The notes beneath the pieces are model-generated. The model ran no database searches. It saw only the letters and a program-made list of their open reading frames with translations, and was not told the origin of the DNA. The position numbers were made by a program, and so were the translations under genes. A DNA stretch of 23,095 nucleotides from Thiodiazotropha sp050305975. GTDB lineage: Bacteria > Pseudomonadota > Gammaproteobacteria > Chromatiales > Chromatiaceae. The DNA lies in NCBI GenBank assembly GCA_050305975.1, contig JBNLGI010000115.1:1-23095 (forward strand). Direction: 5' to 3'. Of the stretch, positions 1 to 7,266 are shown piece after piece. Within the stretch, counting starts at the first letter, position 1. Each line of letters begins with the position of its first letter.

Positions 1-664
1 CAACGTCAGCAAACGTTATCCCGGCGGCCACATCGGTCTGAGCAGCGTAAGTTTCCGCATCGAAGCGGAAGAGATGGTCTTTCTCACCGGCCACTCCGGC
101 GCGGGAAAAAGCACCCTGCTGAAACTGATCGGCCTGCTGGAGCGCTCCAACGGCGGTCAGGTGCACGTCAACGGCCGCAACCTGACCCGCCTGAAGAACA
201 GCAAGATCCCCTACCACCGCCGCGAGGTGGGCATGATCTTCCAGGATCACCGGCTTTTGCACGATCGCACGGTGTTCGACAATGTGGCCCTGCCGCTGGT
301 GGTCTCAGGGGTCGGTCACAAGGAGATAGGCCGCAGGGTGCGCGCGGCGCTAGACAAGGTGGGCCTGCTGCACAAGGAGAAGGAGCCGCCGATCACGCTG
401 TCCGGCGGCGAGCAGCAGCGGGTCGGCATCGCCCGCGCGGTGGTCAGCAAACCGCCGCTGCTGCTGGCCGACGAGCCCACCGGCAATCTCGATCCGGAAC
501 TCTCGCGCGAAATCATGGAACTGTTCAGCCAGTTCAACCAGGTGGGGGTGACCCTGCTCATCGCCACCCATGACATCGATCTGATCACCCGTATGAACAA
601 GCGCATTCTCACCCTCAGCAAGGGCAGCCTGGTCGGCGACAGCGCAACGGGGGTGCAGGTATGA
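1..664 (+). CDS. ftsE: Cell division ATP-binding protein FtsE (5' end outside window)
   Basis: ATPase half of the FtsEX ABC-type complex at the inner face of the membrane. FtsEX couples ATP hydrolysis at the division septum to activation of periplasmic cell-wall hydrolases. The reading frame is already open at base 2, and about 220 residues are visible, so only a few N-terminal residues are missing compared with the usual ~220 aa family. The fragment shows Walker A (GHSGAGKST), the Q-loop region (MIFQDHRLL), the ABC signature (LSGGEQQRV), Walker B with LLLADEPTGNLD, and the H-loop (ATHD). The RYPGG segment and the early glycines before Walker A are typical of FtsE. Its stop codon overlaps the ftsX start by four bases (ATGA), so the two are translationally coupled. 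The identity is firm from motifs plus the ftsX-rpoH neighbours. Confidence 0.97.
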   Translation, partial: NVSKRYPGGHIGLSSVSFRIEAEEMVFLTGHSGAGKSTLLKLIGLLERSNGGQVHVNGRNLTRLKNSKIPYHRREVGMIFQDHRLLHDRTVFDNVALPLVVSGVGHKEIGRRVRAALDKVGLLHKEKEPPITLSGGEQQRVGIARAVVSKPPLLLADEPTGNLDPELSREIMELFSQFNQVGVTLLIATHDIDLITRMNKRILTLSKGSLVGDSATGVQV

Positions 665-1596
665 AGCGGCTGTTCAATGCCCCGCAGATCTGGTTGCAGC
701 GCCACGCCCAGGTGGCCCTGGCGAGTCTGGGCCGACTGGTCCGCAACAGCCTCTCCTCGAGCATGACCTGCGCCGTCATCGGCATCGCCCTGGCCCTGCC
801 CATCGGCCTGCACGTGGTCCTCAACAACCTGCAGACCCTCAGCGGCGGCTGGGACAGCGGCGCCAGTATTTCGCTCTTTCTTAAACAGGCTGTGAACGAC
901 GACGAGGCCTCTTCCCTGGCCGGGAAACTCCGCCGCCATCAGCGCATCGAAAGCGTGGAACTGGTCACCAAGCAGGCCGCCTTGAATGAGTTCCAGCGCC
1001 GCAGCGGATTTGCCGAGGCATTGCAGGCCCTCGACAGCAACCCGCTGCCGGCGCTGCTGGTGATCCAGCCTAAGCCGGAATACACCACCGCGGAGACTGC
1101 CCAGAGGCTGGTGCGGGAGCTGGAGTTGCTGCCGGAAGCCGACATCGTTCAGCTCGATCTGCAATGGGTGCGACGACTGCAGGCGATCACCGTGATCGCT
1201 CAGCGGGCGGTGGTGGTGCTGGCCAGTCTGCTGGGCATGGCGGTGCTGCTGATCGTCGGCAACACCATCAGGCTGGAGATCCAGAACCGTCACGCGGAGA
1301 TCGAGATCACCAAGCTGATCGGCGCCACCAACGCCTTCATCCGACGCCCGTTCCTCTACACCGGTTTCTGGTACGGACTGTTCGGCGGCATCATCGCCTG
1401 GATCCTGGTGGCCATCTCGGTCACCCTGCTCAAGGGGCCGGTGTCCAACCTGGCCTCCCTCTACGAGAGCGCCTTTGATCTCAGCTCACTCAACTGGCTG
1501 AACGTCCTCACCCTGCTTGGCGGCAGTGCCCTGTTGGGCCTGCTTGGATCCTGGCTTGCGGTGGGCAAACACCTCAGCGCGATCGAGCCGAGCTGA
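661..1596 (+). CDS. ftsX: Cell division protein FtsX
   Basis: Membrane half of FtsEX. It passes the ATPase cycle of FtsE to periplasmic peptidoglycan hydrolase activators such as EnvC-type proteins. The 311-aa protein has the family architecture: a basic cytoplasmic N-terminus, a first membrane segment at about residues 35-56, a large periplasmic domain at roughly 57-180, and three more membrane segments at about 183-203, 233-257 and 281-301. The conserved cytoplasmic loop between TM2 and TM3 reads IRLEIQNRHAEIEITKLIGA, typical of FtsX. The start codon overlaps the ftsE stop. rpoH follows after 140 bp, the conserved ftsE-ftsX-rpoH order of many gammaproteobacteria. Length and motifs are normal and nothing appears damaged. 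Confidence 0.97.
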   Translation: MKRLFNAPQIWLQRHAQVALASLGRLVRNSLSSSMTCAVIGIALALPIGLHVVLNNLQTLSGGWDSGASISLFLKQAVNDDEASSLAGKLRRHQRIESVELVTKQAALNEFQRRSGFAEALQALDSNPLPALLVIQPKPEYTTAETAQRLVRELELLPEADIVQLDLQWVRRLQAITVIAQRAVVVLASLLGMAVLLIVGNTIRLEIQNRHAEIEITKLIGATNAFIRRPFLYTGFWYGLFGGIIAWILVAISVTLLKGPVSNLASLYESAFDLSSLNWLNVLTLLGGSALLGLLGSWLAVGKHLSAIEPS

Positions 1597-1599
1597 TTC

Positions 1600-1624
1600 A
1601 TCCTATTGATCCGATAGATTTTTT
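1600..1624 (+). terminator. Possible weak terminator after ftsX
   Basis: A short stem, CTAT paired with ATAG around a 7-nt loop, is followed directly by a run of six T. It lies a few bases after the ftsX stop and before the rpoH promoter. The stem is only about 4 bp, so efficiency would be low and some read-through into rpoH is likely. Confidence 0.3.
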
Positions 1625-1676
1625 CGAATAGACCCCCGGTTGAACTTTTTCCTAGTCTCTTAGTCAGACACTACGG

Positions 1677-1706
1677 TTGGCACTCACTATGCGAGAGTGC
1701 TAATAT
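1677..1706 (+). promoter_or_regulatory. rpoH promoter overlapped by a CIRCE-type (HrcA) operator
   Basis: The sequence reads TTGGCACTC (1677-1685), nine bases, then GAGTGCTAA (1695-1703). The CIRCE consensus is TTAGCACTC-N9-GAGTGCTAA, so 17 of 18 arm positions match and the spacer length is exact. The same bases give a plausible sigma-70 promoter: TTGGCA at 1677-1682, 18 bp, then TAATAT at 1701-1706. The operator would therefore sit on the promoter, the arrangement expected for repression by HrcA. A second TTGAAC hexamer at 1640-1645 could belong to another promoter. Regulation by HrcA is inferred; hrcA itself is not in the window. Confidence 0.7.
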
Positions 1707-1717
1707 TCTTGCAGCAT

Positions 1718-1740
1718 TCACGATTGGGGTTAATCGATGA
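1718..1740 (+). promoter_or_regulatory. Hairpin over the rpoH ribosome binding site
   Basis: CGATT (1721-1725) pairs with AATCG (1732-1736), enclosing the loop GGGGTT that carries the likely Shine-Dalgarno bases. TCA (1718-1720) can extend the stem by pairing with TGA (1738-1740) inside the start region, bulging A1737. Translation of rpoH is temperature-controlled in E. coli, so a small thermosensor is conceivable here. The stem is short and this remains a guess. Confidence 0.3.
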
Positions 1741-2582
1741 GTAAAGAACTTGCACTGACCGCTCTACCCACCGGCAGTATGGACGCCTACATCAGCGCGG
1801 CCTTTCAGCTACCCATGCTGAGTGCGGAAGAGGAACGCCACCTGGCGATCCGCCTGCGTGACCACAAGGATCTGGAAGCCGCGCAAAGACTGATCACCTC
1901 GCATATCCGTTTCGTGGTGCGCATCGCACGCAACTATTCCGGCTACGGCCTGGCCCTGCCCGACTTGGTGCAGGAGGGCACCGTGGGCTTGATGAAGGCG
2001 GTCAAGCGCTTCGATCCCGACATGGGAGTGCGTCTGGTCTCCTTCGCCGTGCACTGGATCAAGGCGGAGATCCACGAATACATCCTGAAGAACTGGCGTA
2101 TCGTCAAGGTGGCCACCACCAAGGCCCAGCGCAAGCTCTTCTTCAACCTGCGCAGCTCCAAGAAGCGCCTCGGCTGGTTCTCTCAGGAAGAGGTCAACGA
2201 TGTGGCCGAGGATCTGGGTGTGAAACCCGAAACCGTGCTCGAGATGGAGAGCCGTCTTGCCGGCCAGGACATCGCCTTCGATGGCCCGGTTCACGATGAC
2301 GAAGATGCGGTTGTCGCCACTCCGGCAGGCTATCTGAGCGACATGCGCATGGAACCGTCCAGGATGCTGGAAGCCGACGACAGCGAATCCCACATGAAGC
2401 AGCAGTTGGCCAGCGCGCTCGAAGACCTCGATCCGCGTAGCCGGGAGATCCTCGAGGCCCGGTGGCTTGGAGAGCACAAGTCGACCCTGCATGAGCTGGC
2501 CGAGCGCTACCAGGTCTCCGCCGAGCGTATCCGCCAGATCGAAAAGAGCGCCATGAAGAAGCTCAAGGCGCAGCTGGCCTGA
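1737..2582 (+). CDS. rpoH: RNA polymerase heat-shock sigma factor RpoH (sigma-32)
   Basis: Alternative sigma factor that directs RNA polymerase to heat-shock promoters for chaperones and proteases. The 281-aa length is normal for the family. Region 1.2 covers roughly residues 10-50 and region 2 roughly 50-122 (IRFVVRIARNYSGYGL, DLVQEGTVGLMKAVKRFD, SFAVHWIKAEIHEYILKNWR). The RpoH box, QRKLFFNLR at about 131-139, separates it from RpoD and RpoS. The C-terminal region 4 carries the helix-turn-helix with RIRQIEKSAMKKLK. The start ATG lies just after GGGGT. It is the third gene of the ftsE-ftsX-rpoH cluster but has its own promoter, which is overlapped by a CIRCE-like operator. A strong hairpin terminator follows 38 bp after the stop. 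Confidence 0.98.
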   Translation: MSKELALTALPTGSMDAYISAAFQLPMLSAEEERHLAIRLRDHKDLEAAQRLITSHIRFVVRIARNYSGYGLALPDLVQEGTVGLMKAVKRFDPDMGVRLVSFAVHWIKAEIHEYILKNWRIVKVATTKAQRKLFFNLRSSKKRLGWFSQEEVNDVAEDLGVKPETVLEMESRLAGQDIAFDGPVHDDEDAVVATPAGYLSDMRMEPSRMLEADDSESHMKQQLASALEDLDPRSREILEARWLGEHKSTLHELAERYQVSAERIRQIEKSAMKKLKAQLA

Positions 2583-2619
2583 GAAGCCATACAGTGCAAT
2601 GCGCCATTAAGGCATCGGC

Positions 2620-2648
2620 AAAAAAAAGCCCCGATATCGGGGCTTTTT
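2620..2648. terminator. Bidirectional rho-independent terminator between rpoH and the PEP-CTERM gene
   Basis: A perfect 9-bp inverted repeat, AGCCCCGAT facing ATCGGGGCT (2627-2644) with no unpaired loop bases, is flanked by A7 on the left and T5 on the right. It can therefore end transcription on either strand, serving rpoH on the plus strand and the convergent gene at 2673-3260 on the minus strand. Confidence 0.9.
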
Positions 2649-2672
2649 CATGTAAGGCGAAAAACCGGATTC

Positions 2673-3260
2673 TTAGCTTTTCTTGCGGCCGAATCCGATT
2701 CCAACCAGCCCCAATCCCAACAGCACCAAGGATGAGGGCTCGGGAACTTTCTGGAACTGTTCATTGATGACAACGTCATTCATCGCCCAGTGCTGTCCAC
2801 CACCGTTCAAGCCGGGAGTGTGGACATAGTCGTTACCGATGTTAATCACGAATGAGGTCAGTGAGGCCCATTCGGCGCTGAAGTAGACCGGATTGGTATC
2901 GACAAAAAGGTCACTGCTTCCAACCAGAGTCGCGCCGTTGTAACCCTCAATGGTGAGGGTTTGACTGCCCCATGCACCCGCAATAGTGAAACCGTTGAGG
3001 TCAAATGTCCCAGAGCTGGCCCAGGTGAAGGTCGAAGGGCTGGTTGCGAAGGGGTTGTACGCCACATAGGCACTGCCAGTGACTGCACTGACGTTCGCAT
3101 AGCCTGACGGTGTACCGACACTCGTATAGCCAACACCATTAGTAGAGAAGTAGGAGCTGCCCCAGGACTCAAAACTGATGACTGACGCCTGTGACGACAT
3201 CGCCGTCAGCATCAGGGCGAGGAAGACAAATTTAGGAAGAGAGCTTTTCCAATCTTTCAT
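2673..3260 (-). CDS. PEP-CTERM sorting domain protein (secreted, function unknown)
   Basis: A 195-aa exported protein. From the chosen ATG it has a classical signal peptide (KSSLPK, then a hydrophobic stretch, cleavage probably after SSQA near residue 24). The middle is rich in Gly, Ser, Tyr, Asn and Thr, with no enzyme motif I recognise. The C-terminus is a PEP-CTERM tripartite signal: VPEPSSL at about 172-178, a hydrophobic helix, and a basic RKKS end. Such proteins are processed by an exosortase and usually end up in the exopolysaccharide or biofilm matrix. This start was preferred to an ATG 33 bp upstream because AAGGA stands at a suitable distance and the signal peptide then begins properly. 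No exosortase gene is in the window. It is preceded by a sigma-54-like promoter, which fits known RpoN/PrsKR control of this class. Confidence 0.9.
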   Translation of the reverse strand: MKDWKSSLPKFVFLALMLTAMSSQASVISFESWGSSYFSTNGVGYTSVGTPSGYANVSAVTGSAYVAYNPFATSPSTFTWASSGTFDLNGFTIAGAWGSQTLTIEGYNGATLVGSSDLFVDTNPVYFSAEWASLTSFVINIGNDYVHTPGLNGGGQHWAMNDVVINEQFQKVPEPSSLVLLGLGLVGIGFGRKKS

Positions 3261-3302
3261 GTGTGAGATCCTTAATAAAACCACGAACTGCACATAAAAA
3301 TA

Positions 3303-3318
3303 TGCACGCTGCGTGCCA
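3303..3318 (-). promoter_or_regulatory. Probable sigma-54 (-24/-12) promoter of the PEP-CTERM gene
   Basis: Read on the minus strand the site is TGGCACGCAGCGTGCA. The RpoN core consensus is TGGCAC-N5-TTGC; here only the first T of the -12 element differs (GTGC), and the spacing of the GG and GC dinucleotides is exact. Transcription would start near 3293, leaving a leader of about 33 nt before the ATG with its AAGGA. A/T-rich DNA follows upstream (3320-3355), suitable for IHF or activator binding. The core GCACGC-A-GCGTGC is also a perfect inverted repeat, so a repressor operator is the alternative reading. Confidence 0.6.
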
Positions 3319-3700
3319 CTTTTATTTTATTCAAAATTTTCAATAAGTTATCATCATGCAGGGAGTTTCGTTTTTGACGAATGTAAGAATATCCGACATG
3401 GCAGAGGAATGGAGGAGCAGACTCAGGAGCGGACGGGCGGCCTCGAAGACCACTCCGCAGATCCGCGTGAATTTCACAAGTAATGAGGGAACCTTCAACA
3501 GGTAAGATGCGGGACAAATTCCTTCACTGTCCCGATATCCTCTTCAAACAAAACCATTTTCGCGACGATTTGGTTGGCGATCGGCCGGCCTGGCGAACAG
3601 CTCCCGAGACAGATCTCTTGCTAATCCGACAGCGTGATCTGTTCAACCGAGTGTCCCCCGCTAGCGGGACCAACGAGTGTACGAGACCTGTCCGATGGGC
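3319..3700. other. Gene-free stretch with several inverted repeats
   Basis: No convincing coding frame is visible between the PEP-CTERM gene and bioD. The stretch holds three hairpin-capable repeats: CGGGACA (3510-3516) with TGTCCCG (3528-3534); ACAGATC (3609-3615) with GATCTGT (3636-3642); and the perfect 12-bp palindrome CCCGCTAGCGGG (3657-3668). The palindrome is bracketed by the near-direct repeats CAACCGAGTGT and CAACGAGTGT, which end at 3654 and 3680. None has the T-run of a classic terminator, although the region is where bioD transcription should end. Confidence 0.4.
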
Positions 3701-4378
3701 TCAGAGACAACGGATGTCGAGATATCCCGAAACCGTGAGCGGCGACGCATCGCTCAGCCAGGGCACCATGCCAAGACAGGGCGCCGGCAAGCGCTCGCGC
3801 AGGGTTTGCAGGTTACCCTCCAGCGATGCCATCCGCGGATCGACCTGATTGGCAACCCAGCCCAACAGCCGCGCCCCGCTCTGCCTGATCGCCGCCTCGG
3901 TCAGCAGGGCGTGGTTGATACAGCCCAGGCGCAATCCCACCACCAGGATCACCGGTAGATCGAGACACAGCGCCAGATCCGCCACCGTCGCCGTCTCTCC
4001 ATCCAGGGGAACGCTCCAGCCGCCGACACCCTCGACGACGACCCGGTCGGCCATACCGATGAGCCGTCGATAGACTTCGGCGATTGCCGACAGAACGATC
4101 GGACGGCCGGCGGCTTGCGCAGCCAGATGGGGCGCGACGGGGGGCTCATAGGCGAAGGGATTGACCAGCTCGTAGGCGAGTTCGCTGCTGCATTGCGTCT
4201 GGATGCGCAGGGCGTCCTCGTTGCGCAGCCCCTGATGCGTCCGCGCGGCGCCCGAGGCCACCGGCTTCATGCCCAACACCCGCTCGCCCCTTTGCTGCAG
4301 GGCCTGCATCAGACCCAGGGTGATTTCGGTCTTGCCGCAGCCGGTATCGGTACCCGTGATGAAGATGCCTTGCTTCAT
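3701..4378 (-). CDS. bioD: ATP-dependent dethiobiotin synthetase BioD
   Basis: Cytoplasmic enzyme that closes the ureido ring: 7,8-diaminopelargonic acid plus CO2 plus ATP gives dethiobiotin, the penultimate step of biotin synthesis. The 225-aa length is typical. The N-terminus has the family P-loop GTDTGCGKT (residues 9-17), then KPVASGA around 37-43, the substrate and metal-binding VVVEGVGGWSVPLD segment around 113-126, and a later nucleotide-binding VANQVDP. It is the last gene of the operon, 18 bp after bioC. No clear terminator follows. Identification is secure from motifs and neighbours. Confidence 0.96.
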   Translation of the reverse strand: MKQGIFITGTDTGCGKTEITLGLMQALQQRGERVLGMKPVASGAARTHQGLRNEDALRIQTQCSSELAYELVNPFAYEPPVAPHLAAQAAGRPIVLSAIAEVYRRLIGMADRVVVEGVGGWSVPLDGETATVADLALCLDLPVILVVGLRLGCINHALLTEAAIRQSGARLLGWVANQVDPRMASLEGNLQTLRERLPAPCLGMVPWLSDASPLTVSGYLDIRCL

Positions 4379-4396
4379 GGTTCCGCCGGGCCGGGT

Positions 4397-5272
4397 CTAT
4401 TTCCCCGGCATCTGCTGACGCACGACCTCGAGTGGTATGCATGTCTCCCCATCCGCCTGGCGCTGACTCGGCGCCCAGGCGTGACCGTAGACCACTTCGT
4501 AGCTGGCCGGCAGGCGGCCGTCTGTGCGGAACTGCTCATAGGCCCGATACATGGCGCGCAGACGTCCCTTGCCGGTCAGACCCCGCTGCCGGTCACGCGT
4601 CACGTTGTGCGCACCCAGCGTCTTGAGATCCCGCATCAGGGAGGGCACGTCATCGTAGGTGAGCTGCAGGCGATCGACATCGACCACCGGCTCCGCCAAG
4701 CCCGCCTCCAGCAGGGCATCACCGATGTCGTGCATGTCCCAGAAGGGGCTCACATGACTGCCGCCGTCCACCGCCGCCCAACTGGCGCGCAGTTCCATCA
4801 GGGTGTCGGGACCAAAGGTGGAGAAGAGCAGTATGCCGTTGGGGCGCAACACCCGCTGAAACTCCCGGAAGGTGCCCGGCAGGTCGTTGCACCATTGCAG
4901 GGTAGCATTGGAGAAGATCATGTCCACCGAAGCGTTATCCAGCGGCAGCCGCTCGGCATCGGCGCAGAGACAGTCGGGGCAGGTGCCGGCACTCCCCCGC
5001 TTGCGCGTCTGCAGCAGCATCGGCAGGGCGAAGTCGAGGGCGATCACCCGGGCCTTCGGATAGAGCCGGCTCAGGGCGTATGTGGCGTCGCCGGTACCGG
5101 CCCCCACGTCCAGCACCAGCTCAGGCCGATGATTGATATAGGCCAGCCGGTCGAGTATGCGGCCGGCGATCTCACGCTGCAGGGCGGCCACTTCGTCGTA
5201 ACTGGCGGCGGCACGGGAGAAGGCAAGCCGTGCCTGTCGCTTGTCGATGGTGGGTGCCTGATCAGGATTCAT
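4397..5272 (-). CDS. bioC: Malonyl-ACP O-methyltransferase BioC
   Basis: SAM-dependent methyltransferase that caps the free carboxyl of malonyl-ACP, so that fatty-acid synthesis can build the pimeloyl chain for biotin. The 291-aa protein opens with the BioC-type segment DKRQARLAFSRAAASYDEVAALQREI. Motif I, LVLDVGAGTG, lies at about 52-61, followed by the acidic ribose contact VIALDFALPML and motif IV with IFSNATLQWCNDLPG, all characteristic of BioC. It overlaps bioH by 11 bp, so the demethylating partner is probably translated in a coupled way. About 30-40 residues of the C-terminus are variable in the family and carry no further motif. Confidence 0.95.
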   Translation of the reverse strand: MNPDQAPTIDKRQARLAFSRAAASYDEVAALQREIAGRILDRLAYINHRPELVLDVGAGTGDATYALSRLYPKARVIALDFALPMLLQTRKRGSAGTCPDCLCADAERLPLDNASVDMIFSNATLQWCNDLPGTFREFQRVLRPNGILLFSTFGPDTLMELRASWAAVDGGSHVSPFWDMHDIGDALLEAGLAEPVVDVDRLQLTYDDVPSLMRDLKTLGAHNVTRDRQRGLTGKGRLRAMYRAYEQFRTDGRLPASYEVVYGHAWAPSQRQADGETCIPLEVVRQQMPGK

Positions 5273-6038
5273 CGAACTGCTCCAGAAAACGTCTCACCGC
5301 CCGACGGGTCTCTGTCGGATGGGAGAGAAAGGGGGTGTGGGCGGCGCCTGGGATGACCCCGGTCTCCACCGGGGAGAGCCAGTCCGGCAGCAACTGGGAC
5401 GCCTTCGCCGGCGCCAGGGTGTCGCGATCCCCATAGAGCCAGGCGGTGGGGCAGGCCAGCTCGCCCAGGGACGGCCGCAGATCGGCCGATTTGAGCAGGT
5501 CGAGACCGGTCTCCAGCGCCTCGGGATGGGGATCGGGGCGCTCCCGCAGCCGCGTCTTGAGCCGCCGCAGGGTCTCCTGCGCCAGGTCGCTGCCGAGCAT
5601 CTGCAGGGCCAGGAAACGCTCCAGGGTCCTGCCGTGGTCTTCGCCCAGGGCCTGGATGAAGAGGTCGAGGGTGCGCGGCGCCATGGCGTGGGGCCAGTCT
5701 TTCCCCTGCACGAAACGGGGCATGCCGGCCACCACCATCACTCCCGCCACCCGCTGCGGCGCCAGATGGGCCGCCTGCAGGGCGACCATGCTGCCCAGCG
5801 ACCAGCCGAGCCAGACCGCCCGGACCGGCGCCACCGCCAGACAGGCCTCGGCCCAGCCGCTCAGCGACTGCTGACCATGATAGGGGCTGTGGCCGTGTCC
5901 CGGCAGGTCGATCAGGGTGACCCGGTAGTCGGCCGCCAGCTGATGGGCGAAATCGCTCCAGACCGAGGAGTTCATGCCCCAGCCGTGAAGCATCACCAGC
6001 TCGAGCCCCTCCCCGCGCACTTCGCTGGCGAGGGTCAT
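5262..6038 (-). CDS. bioH: Pimeloyl-ACP methyl ester carboxylesterase BioH
   Basis: Alpha/beta hydrolase that removes the methyl group added by BioC once the chain has reached pimeloyl length, releasing pimeloyl-ACP for BioF. The 258-aa length matches E. coli BioH. Visible features are the oxyanion-region HGWGMNSSVW near residues 18-27, the nucleophile elbow GWSLG (Ser80), the acid in GDRD (Asp206) and the catalytic His234 in GAAHTPFLSHP. The start overlaps the bioF stop (ATGA) and the 3' end overlaps bioC. In E. coli bioH lies outside the bio operon; here it sits between bioF and bioC, an order also common in other gammaproteobacteria. Confidence 0.95.
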   Translation of the reverse strand: MTLASEVRGEGLELVMLHGWGMNSSVWSDFAHQLAADYRVTLIDLPGHGHSPYHGQQSLSGWAEACLAVAPVRAVWLGWSLGSMVALQAAHLAPQRVAGVMVVAGMPRFVQGKDWPHAMAPRTLDLFIQALGEDHGRTLERFLALQMLGSDLAQETLRRLKTRLRERPDPHPEALETGLDLLKSADLRPSLGELACPTAWLYGDRDTLAPAKASQLLPDWLSPVETGVIPGAAHTPFLSHPTETRRAVRRFLEQFDES

Positions 6039-7210
6039 GGCGTCTCCCGTTGCAGCCTGCCCAGGGCGGTGAGCAGCCGTTCCAGGTGGCGATCGCTATG
6101 GTTGGCGCAGAAGGTGATACGCAGGCGCGCGCTGCCCTCGGGCACGGTGGGGGGACGTATGGCGCTGACCAGGATACCCTGTTCTTCCAGCTGCCGGCTC
6201 CAGGCCACCGCCTGCTCGGCGCTGCCGGCCAAAACCGGCTGAATCGGCGTCGGCGAGTCCATCAGCGGCAGCCCGAGGGCTTGCGCCCCCTCGCGAAAGC
6301 GGGCGATCAGCTGCCGCAGCCGCTCCCGCCGCCAGGACTCCTGACGCGCGATGCGCAGGCTGGCGCGGGTGGCCTCGGCCACCGCCGCCGGCGGCGCGGT
6401 GGTGTAGACATAGCAGCGCGCCTGCTGAATCAGGGTTTCGATCAACGCCTCATCGCCGGCGACAAAGGCGCCGAAGGTGCCGAAAGCCTTGCCCAGGGTG
6501 CCCATCAGGATCTGCACCTGGTCCGGGCCCAGGCCGAAATGGTCGAGGCTCCCGCGCCCCTCCTGGCCGAGGACACCCAGACCGTGCGCGTCGTCCACCA
6601 TCAGCCAGGCATCGTGACTGCGTGCCAGCCCGGCGAGCTCGGGCAGCGGGGCCAGATCGCCGTCCATACTGAAGACCCCGTCGGTGGCGATCAGCTTACG
6701 CCCCGCTCCGGCCTCGCCCAGCTGGCGTTGGAGGACGCTCGCATCGGCATGGGCATAACGGATCATCCTGGCCCGGCTGAGCAGACCCGCGTCGAGCAGC
6801 GAGGCGTGGTTGAGACGATCCTCGAAGATGCAATCGCTCCGTCCCAGCAGTGCCGAGATCACCCCCAGATTGGCCATGTAACCGGTGGAAAAGAGCAGTG
6901 CCCGCGGCCGGCCCGTGAACTCGGCCAGCTCCTCCTCCAGGGCATGATGGGCCGCCGTGTGACCAGTGATGAGGTGAGCCGCGCCGCTGCCGGAGCCGTA
7001 GTCGGCGGCGCCCTGCTGCATCGCCCGCACCACATCCGGATGGTTGGCCAGCCCCAGATAGTCGTTACTGCAGAAGGTCAGCAGGTTGCGGCCGTCGATG
7101 CGCATCTCCGGCTGCTGGGCCGTTTCGGCGATGCGGCGGGCGCGGTAGAGCGCGGCCTCGCGGCGCTCGTCAAGGGCGGGGGTCAGTTGTCGGGTCAGCG
7201 ATTCTGTCAT
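6035..7210 (-). CDS. bioF: 8-amino-7-oxononanoate synthase BioF
   Basis: PLP-dependent enzyme of the alpha-oxoamine synthase family. It condenses pimeloyl-ACP with L-alanine to give 8-amino-7-oxononanoate. The 391-aa length is normal. It shows FCSNDYLGLANHP near residues 46-58, GSGSGAAHLITG near 72-83, VDDAHGLGVLG with the PLP-ring aspartate near 205-215, and the Schiff-base lysine in TLGKAFG (Lys241). An in-frame ATG 30 bp upstream (7240) lies inside a REP palindrome and would add ten residues unrelated to the family, so the internal ATG was chosen. Its ribosome binding site is weak. Two REP repeats fill the gap to bioB, which may lower or separate expression of the distal genes. Confidence 0.96.
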   Translation of the reverse strand: MTESLTRQLTPALDERREAALYRARRIAETAQQPEMRIDGRNLLTFCSNDYLGLANHPDVVRAMQQGAADYGSGSGAAHLITGHTAAHHALEEELAEFTGRPRALLFSTGYMANLGVISALLGRSDCIFEDRLNHASLLDAGLLSRARMIRYAHADASVLQRQLGEAGAGRKLIATDGVFSMDGDLAPLPELAGLARSHDAWLMVDDAHGLGVLGQEGRGSLDHFGLGPDQVQILMGTLGKAFGTFGAFVAGDEALIETLIQQARCYVYTTAPPAAVAEATRASLRIARQESWRRERLRQLIARFREGAQALGLPLMDSPTPIQPVLAGSAEQAVAWSRQLEEQGILVSAIRPPTVPEGSARLRITFCANHSDRHLERLLTALGRLQRETP

Positions 7211-7222
7211 TGGGACGTCGTT

Positions 7223-7245
7223 GGTGGGGCAGGGCCCCACCCTAC
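7223..7245 (-). repeat. REP-like palindrome, family A (copy 1)
   Basis: Arms GGTGGGGC (7223-7230) and GCCCCACC (7234-7241) form an 8-bp stem around a 3-nt loop. On the minus strand the element begins with GTAG (7245-7242), the head tetranucleotide typical of RAYT-mobilised REP sequences. Further copies are at 17347 and 22794. Confidence 0.85.
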
Positions 7246-7266
7246 CGCTAGATCATGGGGTCATGT

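Noticed and set aside
3483..3848. A 121-codon plus-strand frame before and across the bioD end
   Set aside because: No ribosome site, no family resemblance, and it runs antisense into bioD.
4115..5356. A 413-codon plus-strand frame opposite bioC and bioD
   Set aside because: Antisense shadow of well-conserved genes, with shadow-type composition. The same holds for the long frames opposite bioF, bioH, the beta-helix gene and ftsX.
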